In this document: one piece after another, positions 46,783-56,300 of the stretch
Numbering within the stretch: the first letter of the stretch is position 1
Layout of the letters: the number at the start of each line of letters is the position of its first letter
NCBI RefSeq assembly: GCF_003544935.1
Contig: NZ_CP032098.1
Span: 1,426,001 to 1,490,000 of the forward strand
DNA: 64,000 nt
Reading direction: 5' to 3'
Origin: Malaciobacter molluscorum LMG 25693
GTDB taxonomy: Bacteria > Campylobacterota > Campylobacteria > Campylobacterales > Arcobacteraceae
Made by a program: the position numbers and the translations under genes
The notes under the pieces: generated by a model
Seen by the model: only the letters and a program-made list of their open reading frames with translations
Database searches by the model: none
Told to the model about the DNA's origin: nothing

Positions 46783-47966
46783 AACTAATCCTTGATATAA
46801 TAAAACACCCTCAAGAAAAAATTTTAAAGAGAAATTTTCATTTTAATCAAACAAATAGTACAGTGGGAAGAGATGAAAATTTAGAAAATAGATTAATTGA
46901 TAATAAAAATATAGTTTCAAGTAATCATTTTAATATACATTTTAAAAATGGTGAATATTACATTGAGGATGTAAGTACAAATGGAACTTTTTTAAAACAT
47001 CCATTTAAAAGATTACCCAAAAATGCACTTAAAAAAATCAATAATTCAGATATATTTATTTTAGGGGAATATGAACTTCAAGCTAGATTTATAGATGATG
47101 AATATTCAACTAATGAAAAATATGAACAAGATCAATTAATTCCAGATGATTTTTTATTAGATGACAATGAAATTATGGACTCGTCTATGATAGATGAAGA
47201 GTATGATGATTTTGAAACACCAAATAGTGTATTAGATATGTTTGAAGAGGAAGAAGAAACTACATTAGTTGAAACTGTCTATGAAGAAGAGAATAAAGTT
47301 CATGATGATATATTAGATAATCATATTGATGTAGATACATATAAGCATAAAGAAACAATTGAAGAAGAAATTATTGTTGAAAAAAATAATTCAGAAATTG
47401 ATATGTCAAATATTTTATCAAATAAATTGGGTATTGAGTTTGAGAACTTATCAAAAAATGAAAAAGAAAATGTTTTAAATGAAATATGTGATATTGTAAT
47501 AAATTCACTAGAAGGATTAAAACACGCTTTATTAGTAAAAGATAAAATAACAAAAGATTTAAAAGTAGATGAACAAAAACTACATATAAATGAAAATCCA
47601 ATAAAAATGGGTCAGTTAGCACTTAATGTTATGGATATAAACGATACACAAAAAGTAAATTTATCTGAAGCTGTATCAAAATCATTTAAAGAGTTAAACA
47701 CACATAATATTGCATTACATAGGACTTCTAAAAATCTAGTTCATATCACTGCAAATAAATTCTCTCCTAAAGATTTAGAATACTATTTTGAAAAAAATAA
47801 TCAAATAAATAAACTATTACCTAAAAATCATCAATTATGGAATTGTTATACAAATATGTTTAATAATTTTGATAAAGACAAAAAACAAGCACAAGATATG
47901 ATTATGGATGATTTTATAAATGAATATAAAAATATCTTATATACAATCAAATTAACATCAGCATAA
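46779..47966 (+). CDS. tagH: T6SS FHA-domain protein (TagH/Fha-like)
   Basis: 395 residues. An N-terminal FHA domain (about residues 25-85) has the phosphothreonine-binding residues Gly30-Arg31, Ser48/His50 and Asn68-Gly69 (STVGRDENL, SSNHFNIHF, VSTNGTFL). A long acidic linker (residues about 110-210, rich in Asp/Glu) leads to a C-terminal helical domain that ends with an FNNFDKDKKQAQDMIMDDFI segment as in the T6SS FHA family. It should be the phospho-target reader controlled by the kinase and phosphatase encoded at 54090-55618. Confidence 0.9.
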   Translation: MKLILDIIKHPQEKILKRNFHFNQTNSTVGRDENLENRLIDNKNIVSSNHFNIHFKNGEYYIEDVSTNGTFLKHPFKRLPKNALKKINNSDIFILGEYELQARFIDDEYSTNEKYEQDQLIPDDFLLDDNEIMDSSMIDEEYDDFETPNSVLDMFEEEEETTLVETVYEEENKVHDDILDNHIDVDTYKHKETIEEEIIVEKNNSEIDMSNILSNKLGIEFENLSKNEKENVLNEICDIVINSLEGLKHALLVKDKITKDLKVDEQKLHINENPIKMGQLALNVMDINDTQKVNLSEAVSKSFKELNTHNIALHRTSKNLVHITANKFSPKDLEYYFEKNNQINKLLPKNHQLWNCYTNMFNNFDKDKKQAQDMIMDDFINEYKNILYTIKLTSA

Positions 47967-47975
47967 AGGAAAAGC

Positions 47976-48425
47976 ATGAAAATAAAAATTATATTTTTAA
48001 TTATAACAACACTATTAATCTTTTCTGGTTGTTCTACAAAACCTACTCACTTAGAACTAGTAGTAACTTCCAAAAAAAATTTAAATCCTGATTTAGATGA
48101 TATTTCATCTCCTTTGATGCTTACATTTTATGAATTAAAATCAGCAGAAAAATTTATGAAATATGATTATTGGACATTACTTGATAAGTCAGGTAAGAAA
48201 CTTGGTGATGATTTAATTTCACAAACGAAACATGTTATAACACCTTTACAAGAACAAACATATAAAATAGTTTTTGATAAAGATGCTAAATTTTTAGGAG
48301 TAATTGGTAATTTTAGAAAACTTGATAACAATAGCAAATGGAAATACGTAATAAATTTAGAACAAGATGATTATAACTATATTGAACTAGAAGTAAAAAA
48401 TTTTAAAATAAAAAGAGTGGATTAA
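47976..48425 (+). CDS. tssJ: T6SS outer-membrane lipoprotein TssJ
   Basis: 149 residues with lipobox LLIFSGC (Cys19). Beta-sandwich TssJ features: LVVTSKKNLNPDLDDISSPL, LTFYELKSAEKF and a late VIGNFRKLDN segment. It anchors the TssM periplasmic domain to the outer membrane. Confidence 0.92.
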   Translation: MKIKIIFLIITTLLIFSGCSTKPTHLELVVTSKKNLNPDLDDISSPLMLTFYELKSAEKFMKYDYWTLLDKSGKKLGDDLISQTKHVITPLQEQTYKIVFDKDAKFLGVIGNFRKLDNNSKWKYVINLEQDDYNYIELEVKNFKIKRVD

Positions 48426-48428
48426 AAA

Positions 48429-49754
48429 ATGGAAAATAAAGTTGTATGGAAAGAGGGTCTTTTTATAAGACCTCAGCATTTTCAGCAAAATGATAGATAT
48501 TATGATTATGAATTAAAAACAAGAACATTAGAAAATAGAGCTAATAATTGGGGCTTTTTTGATTTAGATATTGATGAAAACTTATTAAATACAGGAAAAA
48601 TACTAATAAAAAAAGCAAGTGGTATATTTCCAGATGGAACACTTTTTAATATTTCATCTAAATATGAACAGTTAGTTATTGATATAAGAGCTTCTGATGT
48701 GGGGAAATATATATATTTAACTTTACCATTATATACTCAAAATAGTGATGATATTCATTTTGAAGATCAAGAGAATTTAGTTACAAGATATAAAGCATCA
48801 ATTATAAAAGATATTCCAAATACAAATGCAGGAGAGATTAGTAAAAGTGATTTAATCGTTGCAAAACATAATTACAAATTACAATTTGAAGAAGATATAA
48901 ATGGAGGGTTACAAAAATTAAAAATTGCAAAAATCAGTAATATTTCAACAGCTGAGAATATAACTCTAGATGAAAACTTTGAACCTACTTTTTTACATTT
49001 AGAGTCTTGTATATTTTTATTATCTCAAATAAAAGAATTATCAGCCATGATAAATTATAGGTGTGAAAAACTTGCAGATAAAATAAGTGATAATACAATG
49101 CAATCAACTGAATTAGGCCACTATTTAATGCTTCAATTATTAAATAAGGCTTATGCAAGAATTGATTATTATCTTTCTCAAGAAAAAATACATCCTGATA
49201 GTCTATTTTTAGAATTATCATCTTTATGTTCAGAACTTGCTGTATTTATGCGAAAAGAAAGAAGAGATACTCAATTAATAAAATATAATCATTATGAACA
49301 AAATGATAGTTTTAATCTTCTTCTTTCTAAAATAAAAGATATGTTAAGTATGGTTCTAGATCAAAATAGTATATCTTTAAATATTGAGAAGAAAAAATAT
49401 GGAATACATATCATTCCAATAAAAGATAAAAAAATACTTGAAGACTCTACTTTTATATTTGCTGTTAGTGCAGATATATCAACAAGTAAATTAAAAGAAG
49501 TTTTAACTACTGGTTTAAAAATTGGAACAATAGAAACAATTAAAAATCTTGTAAATTTCCATCTTGTTGGTTTTAAATTAAAATCTTTACAAAGTGCACC
49601 AAAAGAGATACCTTATAAAGTAAATCATCTATATTTTAAAATTGAATTAACAAAAGAAAATAGAGAAGAATTAGCTAAATCTGCTGGTTTTGCATTTCAT
49701 TTATCTTCAAAAATTGAAAATATATCATATGCACTTTGGGTAATAAAAGAGTAA
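48429..49754 (+). CDS. tssK: T6SS baseplate protein TssK
   Basis: 441 residues. Family start (VVWKEGLFIRPQHFQQNDRY), GIFPDGTLF, LTLPLY and the C-terminal LQSAPKEIPYKVNHLYFKIE with FAFHLSSKI are conserved. TssK links the baseplate to the TssL/TssM membrane complex. Confidence 0.95.
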   Translation: MENKVVWKEGLFIRPQHFQQNDRYYDYELKTRTLENRANNWGFFDLDIDENLLNTGKILIKKASGIFPDGTLFNISSKYEQLVIDIRASDVGKYIYLTLPLYTQNSDDIHFEDQENLVTRYKASIIKDIPNTNAGEISKSDLIVAKHNYKLQFEEDINGGLQKLKIAKISNISTAENITLDENFEPTFLHLESCIFLLSQIKELSAMINYRCEKLADKISDNTMQSTELGHYLMLQLLNKAYARIDYYLSQEKIHPDSLFLELSSLCSELAVFMRKERRDTQLIKYNHYEQNDSFNLLLSKIKDMLSMVLDQNSISLNIEKKKYGIHIIPIKDKKILEDSTFIFAVSADISTSKLKEVLTTGLKIGTIETIKNLVNFHLVGFKLKSLQSAPKEIPYKVNHLYFKIELTKENREELAKSAGFAFHLSSKIENISYALWVIKE

Positions 49755-49756
49755 AA

Positions 49757-50620
49757 ATGAGTAATAAAACTATTTTAGTAACTGCAGAAGATAATGTAAA
49801 TTTAACAAATTTCAATTCTCAAGATATTGAAAAAACATATACGAAACTTAAAAGACAAGCTTCATATTTTAAAAGAAATAAAAGTTTTAATATAAGTGAT
49901 TTTGAAATAAGTTTTAACCCAATTATAAGTGCATCTATTCCTATTTTTGAATATATATATACTTTAGATAATAAAGATGATGAATTTTTGGATATTAATA
50001 ATGTAAGAGAAAATTTTGTGAATAAAATCAATCAATTTCAAGAAAAAACAAATGAATTTGATGTTCCCGAAACAGAAGTTTTAGTAACTAGGTATATATT
50101 ATGTACTTTTGTTGATGAAATAGTAAATTCAACTTATTTTGGGAAACAACATGATTGGGCAAATAATAGTCTTCTAAGTATATTTCATAATGAAACATAT
50201 GGAGGAGAAAACTTCTTTCATTTGATGGATAAATTTTTAAAAACTCCTGCAAAATATATTCATATATTAGAGTTTATGTACATATGTTTATCTTTAGGTT
50301 TTGAAGGAAAATATAGAGTTATTTCTAGAGGTCAAATAGAATTAAATAATATAAAAGATAGCCTTTTTAAACAAATTATGATTGTACAAGGTAAGGAACC
50401 TTTAACTTTTTATACAAAACAAGAACCATCAAAAGAAAAATTTAGACTTTTTGATAAATTATCATACCCATTATTAGTTTCTACAATTTTTGCACTTTTA
50501 ATAATAATTTATACCTCTTTATCTATAAGTTTAAATTCACAAAATAATGATTTTTTAAAAATATTACAAAATGATTCGACAAAAATTGTGTTTAGTAAAG
50601 TAAAACAGGAGAATAACTAA
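49757..50620 (+). CDS. tssL: T6SS inner-membrane protein TssL (DotU family)
   Basis: About 287 residues. DotU-type cytoplasmic domain (ETEVLVTRYILCTFVDEIVN, HDWANNSLLSIFHNETYGGE, LEFMYICLSLGFEGKYR) followed by one C-terminal membrane span (YPLLVSTIFALLIIIYTSL) and a very short periplasmic tail; there is no OmpA-like peptidoglycan-binding extension. ATG 49757, directly after the tssK stop, is preferred to an in-frame TTG 21 bases upstream inside tssK. Confidence 0.93.
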   Translation: MSNKTILVTAEDNVNLTNFNSQDIEKTYTKLKRQASYFKRNKSFNISDFEISFNPIISASIPIFEYIYTLDNKDDEFLDINNVRENFVNKINQFQEKTNEFDVPETEVLVTRYILCTFVDEIVNSTYFGKQHDWANNSLLSIFHNETYGGENFFHLMDKFLKTPAKYIHILEFMYICLSLGFEGKYRVISRGQIELNNIKDSLFKQIMIVQGKEPLTFYTKQEPSKEKFRLFDKLSYPLLVSTIFALLIIIYTSLSISLNSQNNDFLKILQNDSTKIVFSKVKQENN

Positions 50621-53600
50621 TGAAGAAACCTTTTTATAAAAGCTTTTACTTTTGGTCTATATTTTTATCTTTTATAATATCTCTACTTATTATATTTTTA
50701 TGGCCATACCTATTTGATAATTTAAAAACTTTATCTAGTAGATTATTATTATCTTCTATTATTATGTCATTAACAATTATTACAATATTACTAATAATAG
50801 TATTTAAAAAACCCGAAACTAAAGAGATTTTAGAAGAGAAAAAAAGAAAAAAAGAACTAGAAAATGAGTTTAAAAAGCTAATTAATACAAAAGTATCTGA
50901 TTTAAAAAATAAATTTAAAGAAGCAATAAAAATAATAAAAAAATCATCTCTATACAAAAATAAAAGAAGAGCAAAATATGAGCTTCCTTGGTATTTGGTA
51001 CTAGGGGATAAAAATGAAGGTAAAACAACATTATTAGAATCATCAGGATTAAGTTTTCCCTTAAATGTAAACTATGATACAAAAAGTGTAGTAGAAGAAT
51101 CAAATAGTCAAAATTTTCAATGGTTTTATGCAGAACATTCTATTTTTATTGATGTACCAGGAAACTACATAGAACAAAAAGAGAATAAAGAAGATCCATT
51201 TGTTTGGGAAAAATTTCTTAATTTATTTGTAAAAAAAAGATGGAGAAGACCAATTAATGGTATCATTTTAACTATAAGTATAGATAAATTAATAGATTAT
51301 ACAGAAAAAGAGTTAGAACAATATGCAAAAGACTTGAGAGATAGATTTGATGAACTTTCTCTTGCTTTTATGTCAAGTATTCCTATTTATTTAATAATTA
51401 CAAAATCTGATAAAATAGAAGGTTTCAATGAATATTTTAATGACTTAAAAGAAGATGAAAAAGATGAAATTTTAGGAATTACTTTTGATGATAAAGAAAA
51501 GAATATTGATACTGCTATTGTTAAACCTCAATTAGAAGCTTTATTAAAAAGATTAAATAGTTCTATCTTAACAAAATTACATTATGAGTGGGAAGAAAAT
51601 AATCGTCCAAAAACATATTTATTCACAAATAACTTATCAAAAGTTTTTGAAAAAACAACTCTATTCATTGATATGTGTTTTGCACAAACAAGATATAGAA
51701 AACCATTAATGTTAAGAGGTTTATATTTTACAAGTGTACCATGTGAGGATAATCATAATGCATTAATTACAGAAGAACAGCTAGAATACAGTAGAAATAA
51801 AAAAGGTCTCTTTATCAAAAAACTTCTTAATGATATTATTTTCCCTGAATCAGAAATTCTGAAAATGGATGAAAATTACAAAAAAAAGTTTAAAAAGAAT
51901 CAAATAATTGCATATGCGGCAAGTTTTATATTTGTTATATTTACAACTACTTATATGCTAAATGATTTTATTTCACATAATAATACATTAAAACAAATAG
52001 AAAAAGATTATTTAAAGTATCAAATTAATAGAAAAAAAGTTTATGCTACAGATAGTTTTGATCAAATTGCACAAATTTTAAATAATTTAAAAAATATTGA
52101 AAATTTAGATAAAGAAAAAATTGGAAATAATTTCTATAATTTAATCTTTTACAAAGTTGATAATAGAAGAGAATTTCTTGAAAAAATCTATTATGAAGAT
52201 TTAACTAATCTTCTTTTAAAAAGAATTGAATTAGATATTCAATCACAAATTAAAGATGAATTGAATAATTTTGATTCTACTTGGGAAAATACAAAAGCTT
52301 ATGTAATGTTAAATAGAATAGACAAACTAGATAAAGCTTTTTTGGAAGAGTATATGGCTAAAAGATGGAATATCTTATACAAAGACTATCCCTCATTACA
52401 AAATAATTTAAATTATCATTGGATGAATATTTTAAATAAAGGTTTTATTGCACAAAATCTAAATAATGATTTATTAAAAGTTGCTAGAAATAGATTAATG
52501 CAGTTTGGAATAGATGCCCTTAGTTATAAAAGTTTAAAAGCAAAAGTAGAAAACTTAAATTTAAGAGATTTTAGTTTTTCACAAATCTTCGAAACACCAG
52601 ATATATTTAATGGTGCAGATTTAAAAATTAATGGTCTTTTTACAAAAGAGGGTCATAAATTAATGATGAAAGAAGGAAGAGAACTTACAAAACAAGTTTT
52701 ACAAAATAATTGGGTTTTAGGTAAAAAAAGTCAATTAACACAAGCACAAATAAGTGAAAGTTATAAAAAAATATTAAGTTTATATTATTCTGAATATAAA
52801 AAAGAATGGCTAAAAGCTATTACAATGCTTAACATTCCAAATAAAAGTAGAATTACAGAATTAAATAATCAATTATCAATTTTTAGTTCAGCAACATCAC
52901 CAATATATAATATAATTAATGCAATAAAAGAGAATACGGATATTTATACTCCTGAAGAAAAGCTAAAACTAAAAGCTAAATCAAATGAAAATGTTACAAA
53001 AGCAGTTGCTACAACTGTTGCACCAGGAAGAATAGGAAGAGCATTAGCCAAAAATGTATTAGAAAAAGATCAATTAATTGATAATAAAAGTATTAAAAAC
53101 TTGAGAGAATTTTTTAAACCTTATGTGCAATTACTTGATGAAAATGACCAACCTTTAGAACTTCTTTCAAGAGCTACAGCTAAACTTGATAAAGTTTATA
53201 AAACAATGGTTTCTTTAGATAGTTCTGTAAACTCTACTTTTGAGGCACTTAGATTAGTAAAAGATAGAGTTGAAGGAAGGGTTGAGCCAATTGTAGTAAC
53301 ATTTAACTCTTTACCTATTCATGTAAACAAATGGTATAAACAACTATTACAAAATAATTGGTATTTTATACTTTCACAGGCAAAAAATTATATGAATAAA
53401 AAATATAAAGAAGATGTTTATTTATTTTATGAACAAAAACTTGCTTCAAAATATCCTATTTATAATACAAAAAGTGATTATATAAAACTAGAAGATTTCA
53501 ATGATTTTTTTAAAAAAGATGGAATTATTGATACTTTTTATAAAAATTATGTATCTTTATTTATAAATATAAATAAACTAAATAATACATATAAAATAAA

Positions 53601-54090
53601 TAATCTTGATGGTACTTCTATTAGTGTAAATAAAACTTTTATAGATTCACTTTTAAAATCATTTAAAGTAAAAAAAGCATTCTTTAGAAATAGTGGTTCT
53701 TTAGGTTTTACTATAAATATAAAACCATATGTTTTAGGAAGTAATTTAGCAACAATGCAATTAACATATAATGGAAATACTATTTATTATGAACATGGAC
53801 CAATTAAAAATCAAAAAATCAATTGGCCAGCGAATAGTTTAGATAGTGTTGTTAAGTTTAATTTATATAATTTAAAAGGTAAACAAGTTATTTCAAAATA
53901 TCTTGATAATGATTGGGCAATATTACAAGTATTTAATAACTTTAAAGTAAAAAAAGAATCAAATGATTCTGTAATAATAAAATATGAAGATAAAAAATAT
54001 ACTGGCTCTTTTATTATAAAAGGGGAAACAAGTCAAGCATTTACAAAGTATAACTATTTATCAACTTTCAAACTACCAAAAGGTATATAA
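50620..54090 (+). CDS. tssM: T6SS inner-membrane protein TssM (IcmF family)
   Basis: 1156 residues. Two N-terminal spans (about residues 8-30 and 38-62), a cytoplasmic domain with a P-loop-like GDKNEGKTT (about 129-137) and DVPGNYIEQ, a third span near residue 430 (YAASFIFVIFTTTYML), then a large periplasmic domain ending in the beta-rich TssJ-binding part. It overlaps tssL by one base. It is the core of the trans-envelope complex. Confidence 0.95.
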   Translation: MKKPFYKSFYFWSIFLSFIISLLIIFLWPYLFDNLKTLSSRLLLSSIIMSLTIITILLIIVFKKPETKEILEEKKRKKELENEFKKLINTKVSDLKNKFKEAIKIIKKSSLYKNKRRAKYELPWYLVLGDKNEGKTTLLESSGLSFPLNVNYDTKSVVEESNSQNFQWFYAEHSIFIDVPGNYIEQKENKEDPFVWEKFLNLFVKKRWRRPINGIILTISIDKLIDYTEKELEQYAKDLRDRFDELSLAFMSSIPIYLIITKSDKIEGFNEYFNDLKEDEKDEILGITFDDKEKNIDTAIVKPQLEALLKRLNSSILTKLHYEWEENNRPKTYLFTNNLSKVFEKTTLFIDMCFAQTRYRKPLMLRGLYFTSVPCEDNHNALITEEQLEYSRNKKGLFIKKLLNDIIFPESEILKMDENYKKKFKKNQIIAYAASFIFVIFTTTYMLNDFISHNNTLKQIEKDYLKYQINRKKVYATDSFDQIAQILNNLKNIENLDKEKIGNNFYNLIFYKVDNRREFLEKIYYEDLTNLLLKRIELDIQSQIKDELNNFDSTWENTKAYVMLNRIDKLDKAFLEEYMAKRWNILYKDYPSLQNNLNYHWMNILNKGFIAQNLNNDLLKVARNRLMQFGIDALSYKSLKAKVENLNLRDFSFSQIFETPDIFNGADLKINGLFTKEGHKLMMKEGRELTKQVLQNNWVLGKKSQLTQAQISESYKKILSLYYSEYKKEWLKAITMLNIPNKSRITELNNQLSIFSSATSPIYNIINAIKENTDIYTPEEKLKLKAKSNENVTKAVATTVAPGRIGRALAKNVLEKDQLIDNKSIKNLREFFKPYVQLLDENDQPLELLSRATAKLDKVYKTMVSLDSSVNSTFEALRLVKDRVEGRVEPIVVTFNSLPIHVNKWYKQLLQNNWYFILSQAKNYMNKKYKEDVYLFYEQKLASKYPIYNTKSDYIKLEDFNDFFKKDGIIDTFYKNYVSLFININKLNNTYKINNLDGTSISVNKTFIDSLLKSFKVKKAFFRNSGSLGFTINIKPYVLGSNLATMQLTYNGNTIYYEHGPIKNQKINWPANSLDSVVKFNLYNLKGKQVISKYLDNDWAILQVFNNFKVKKESNDSVIIKYEDKKYTGSFIIKGETSQAFTKYNYLSTFKLPKGI

Positions 54091-54761
54091 TGGAGTTTGA
54101 AAGTTCATATTTTACCCATCCTGGATATGTTAGAGATCTAAATGAAGACTCATTCTTTTGTGATGACAATAACTCTTTATGGGTAGTTTGTGATGGAATG
54201 GGAGGACATAATAATGGTAATTTTGCAAGTAGATTAATTACAGATCTTTTTGATGATATTTTGTTTACAGATTCATTTAATACAAATGTAGAATTAATTC
54301 AAAATTGTTTAGTTCAAGCTCATAAAATATTACAAAAAAAAGTAAATAATAGTAACTCAAATAGTATTATGGGTACAACAATAGTTTTATTATATATATT
54401 TGGGAATAGGGCAATTTGTATTCATTGTGGGGACAGTAGATGCTATTTGTATAAAAATGGATTAAAATGTCTAACAAAAGATCATGCAAAACAATTAAAT
54501 GGACAAAAAGTTTTAACTTCTGCAATAAATGCACCTAATAAAAAATTAACTTTTGAGAAAAAGTCTTTTTATATAGAAAATTACGATAAATTTTTACTTT
54601 GTAGTGATGGATTATATGATTTTATAAACGAAGATATAATCTCTTATTCTATGAAACAAAAAAATATTCATAAAAGTATGGACATTTTAATAAAAAATGT
54701 TTTAAAAACAAAAGCTGAAGATAATATTACTGCTATATTAATTTCTAGGAGTTCAAAATGA
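54090..54761 (+). CDS. pppA: T6SS PP2C-type protein phosphatase (PppA-like)
   Basis: 223-residue PPM phosphatase. Metal-binding motifs are visible: DLNEDSF, CDGMGGHNNG, MGTTIV, HCGDSRCYLY, LCSDGLYDF and the final AEDNITAIL. It should dephosphorylate the FHA protein or another T6SS target. It overlaps the tssM stop by one base and the kinase start by 4 bases, so tssM-phosphatase-kinase are co-translated. Confidence 0.93.
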   Translation: MEFESSYFTHPGYVRDLNEDSFFCDDNNSLWVVCDGMGGHNNGNFASRLITDLFDDILFTDSFNTNVELIQNCLVQAHKILQKKVNNSNSNSIMGTTIVLLYIFGNRAICIHCGDSRCYLYKNGLKCLTKDHAKQLNGQKVLTSAINAPNKKLTFEKKSFYIENYDKFLLCSDGLYDFINEDIISYSMKQKNIHKSMDILIKNVLKTKAEDNITAILISRSSK

Positions 54762-55618
54762 AAGAACTTTTAAAACAAATTAAACAAGATAGTAAAAAAC
54801 TAAATGAAAATGAAACTATTACTATTTTAAATAAACGTTATATTTTAAAACAATTAGTAGGAACTGGTGGTTTATGTGATGTATATAAAGCAGATGATAT
54901 TTATGATTTACATTTTAATAAAGAATCAGAAATAGTTATAAAAATACCAAATAATAATTTAAAAAATTATAAAGATATTTCATCTTTATTATATAGTGAA
55001 TATAATTTTTTAAGAAAATTAAACCATAAAAATATAGTAAAAGTTTTAGATTTTGGTATAGATAAAAAAACAAATATACCATATATTATTCTTGAATATA
55101 AAGAAGGTAAACTATTAAAAGATATCGCCTTTTTTGAAATGTCAAAAAAGTTCAAATTTAATATAATGAAAACATTAGTTACTTTAGTTAATTATATTCA
55201 TTCAAATAATATTATTCATGCAGATATAAATCCTTCAAACATTATAATTGATAAAAACCACAATTTAACACTTATAGATTTTGGTATATCAAAATCTATA
55301 AATAATCAAGAAAACATTGAGTTAGATTATTCAAAAGTAAAAGCATATAATCCGAATTATTGTGCACCTGAAATTTTGAATAATGAACAACCATCAATAG
55401 AATCTGATAACTTTTCAGTTGCAAGTATATGTTTTGAAATATTTACTACAAATTGTATAGAAAGAAAAGATAACAAAATTATTTTAAATGATTTTGAAAA
55501 AATACCATTTTTATTAAAAAAGTGGTTTAAATACAATTTATCATATGATAAATATGATAGAACTGTAAAAAAAAGTAATATTTACAATAAAATTATAAAT
55601 TTTTTATATTTTAATTAG
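54758..55618 (+). CDS. ppkA: T6SS Ser/Thr protein kinase, minimal soluble form (PpkA-like)
   Basis: 286 residues consisting of little more than a kinase domain. Glycine loop GTGGLCDVYKA (35-45), ATP-binding Lys62 in VIKIP, catalytic loop HADINPSN (His154, Asp156, Asn161), DFG at 174-176, and CAPEIL. The HRD Arg is Ala, and the Lys usually two residues after the Asp (HRDxKPxN) is Asn158. There is no membrane span or periplasmic sensor domain as in P. aeruginosa PpkA, and no TagQRS genes are nearby, so the input signal must differ. Confidence 0.9.
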   Translation: MKELLKQIKQDSKKLNENETITILNKRYILKQLVGTGGLCDVYKADDIYDLHFNKESEIVIKIPNNNLKNYKDISSLLYSEYNFLRKLNHKNIVKVLDFGIDKKTNIPYIILEYKEGKLLKDIAFFEMSKKFKFNIMKTLVTLVNYIHSNNIIHADINPSNIIIDKNHNLTLIDFGISKSINNQENIELDYSKVKAYNPNYCAPEILNNEQPSIESDNFSVASICFEIFTTNCIERKDNKIILNDFEKIPFLLKKWFKYNLSYDKYDRTVKKSNIYNKIINFLYFN

Positions 55619-55649
55619 TATTTTAATAATTTATTTAATTATTTATTGG

Positions 55650-55680
55650 TAAAATCTCATTACTTAAATTTTTATAAGGA
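55650..55680 (+). promoter_or_regulatory. Candidate hcp promoter and ribosome site
   Basis: A -10-like TAAAAT (55650-55655) lies in the ppkA-hcp gap 31 bases before hcp, and AAGGA (55676-55680) precedes the start codon by six bases. T-rich sequence lies upstream; no -35 box. Confidence 0.4.
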
Positions 55681-55686
55681 AAACGA

Positions 55687-56211
55687 ATGAACAATCCAAT
55701 TTTTATTTCAATAAAAGGTAGTACACAAGGTTTAATTACTGAAGGTACATTTACTCCAGAATCAGTAGGTAACTCTTACCAAAAAGGTCATGAGAATGAG
55801 GCTTTAATAAAAGGTTTTTCACATGATATTAAGATTCCAAGAGATCCACAATCAGGTCAGCCATCAGGTCAAAGAGTTCATGAACCATTAGTAATTTCTA
55901 AAATCTTTGATAAATGTTCACCTCTTTTATATAATGCTTTAACAAAAGGTGAAACATTAACTGAAGTAGAATTAAAATGGTACAGAACAAGTTATGCAGG
56001 TAAACCTGAACATTACTTTACAATAAAATTAGAAGATGCAGTTATTGTGGATATTTCTTCTTATATGGATAATGAAGAAGGACTTGATAAAACTCAAGTT
56101 GCTCCACTTGAAAAAGTATCATTTGCATATAGAAAAATTACATGGAGACATGAAACAGCAAGCACTTCAGGTGAAGATGACTGGAGAATTGGTGTTGGAC
56201 TTAACGCTTAA
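55687..56211 (+). CDS. hcp: T6SS tube protein Hcp
   Basis: 174 residues, the ring-forming tail-tube protein and secretion marker. NPIFISIKGSTQGLITEGTF at the start, the HEPLVISKIFDKCSPLLYNA region and the late KVSFAYRKITW are family hallmarks. It sits between a candidate promoter and a strong hairpin, so it may be expressed separately and at a higher level than the structural operon. Confidence 0.97.
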   Translation: MNNPIFISIKGSTQGLITEGTFTPESVGNSYQKGHENEALIKGFSHDIKIPRDPQSGQPSGQRVHEPLVISKIFDKCSPLLYNALTKGETLTEVELKWYRTSYAGKPEHYFTIKLEDAVIVDISSYMDNEEGLDKTQVAPLEKVSFAYRKITWRHETASTSGEDDWRIGVGLNA

Positions 56212-56239
56212 TAAATATATGGGATTTCCCATATATTTA
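56212..56239 (+). terminator. Strong hairpin between hcp and vgrG
   Basis: A perfect 13-bp inverted repeat, TAAATATATGGGA / TCCCATATATTTA, begins right after the hcp stop codon and is followed by ATTTATT. A probable terminator or RNA-stabilising 3' stem for hcp. Confidence 0.7.
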
Positions 56240-56273
56240 ATTTATTATAAAACTTATTCTTTTAAATGATTTT

Positions 56274-56279
56274 TATAAT
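56274..56279 (+). promoter_or_regulatory. Candidate -10 box for vgrG
   Basis: TATAAT 21 bases before the vgrG ATG and downstream of the hcp hairpin, preceded by T-rich sequence. It fits an independent vgrG-effector transcript; AAGG lies between it and the start. Confidence 0.45.
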
Positions 56280-56300
56280 GAATTACTATAAGGTATTATA

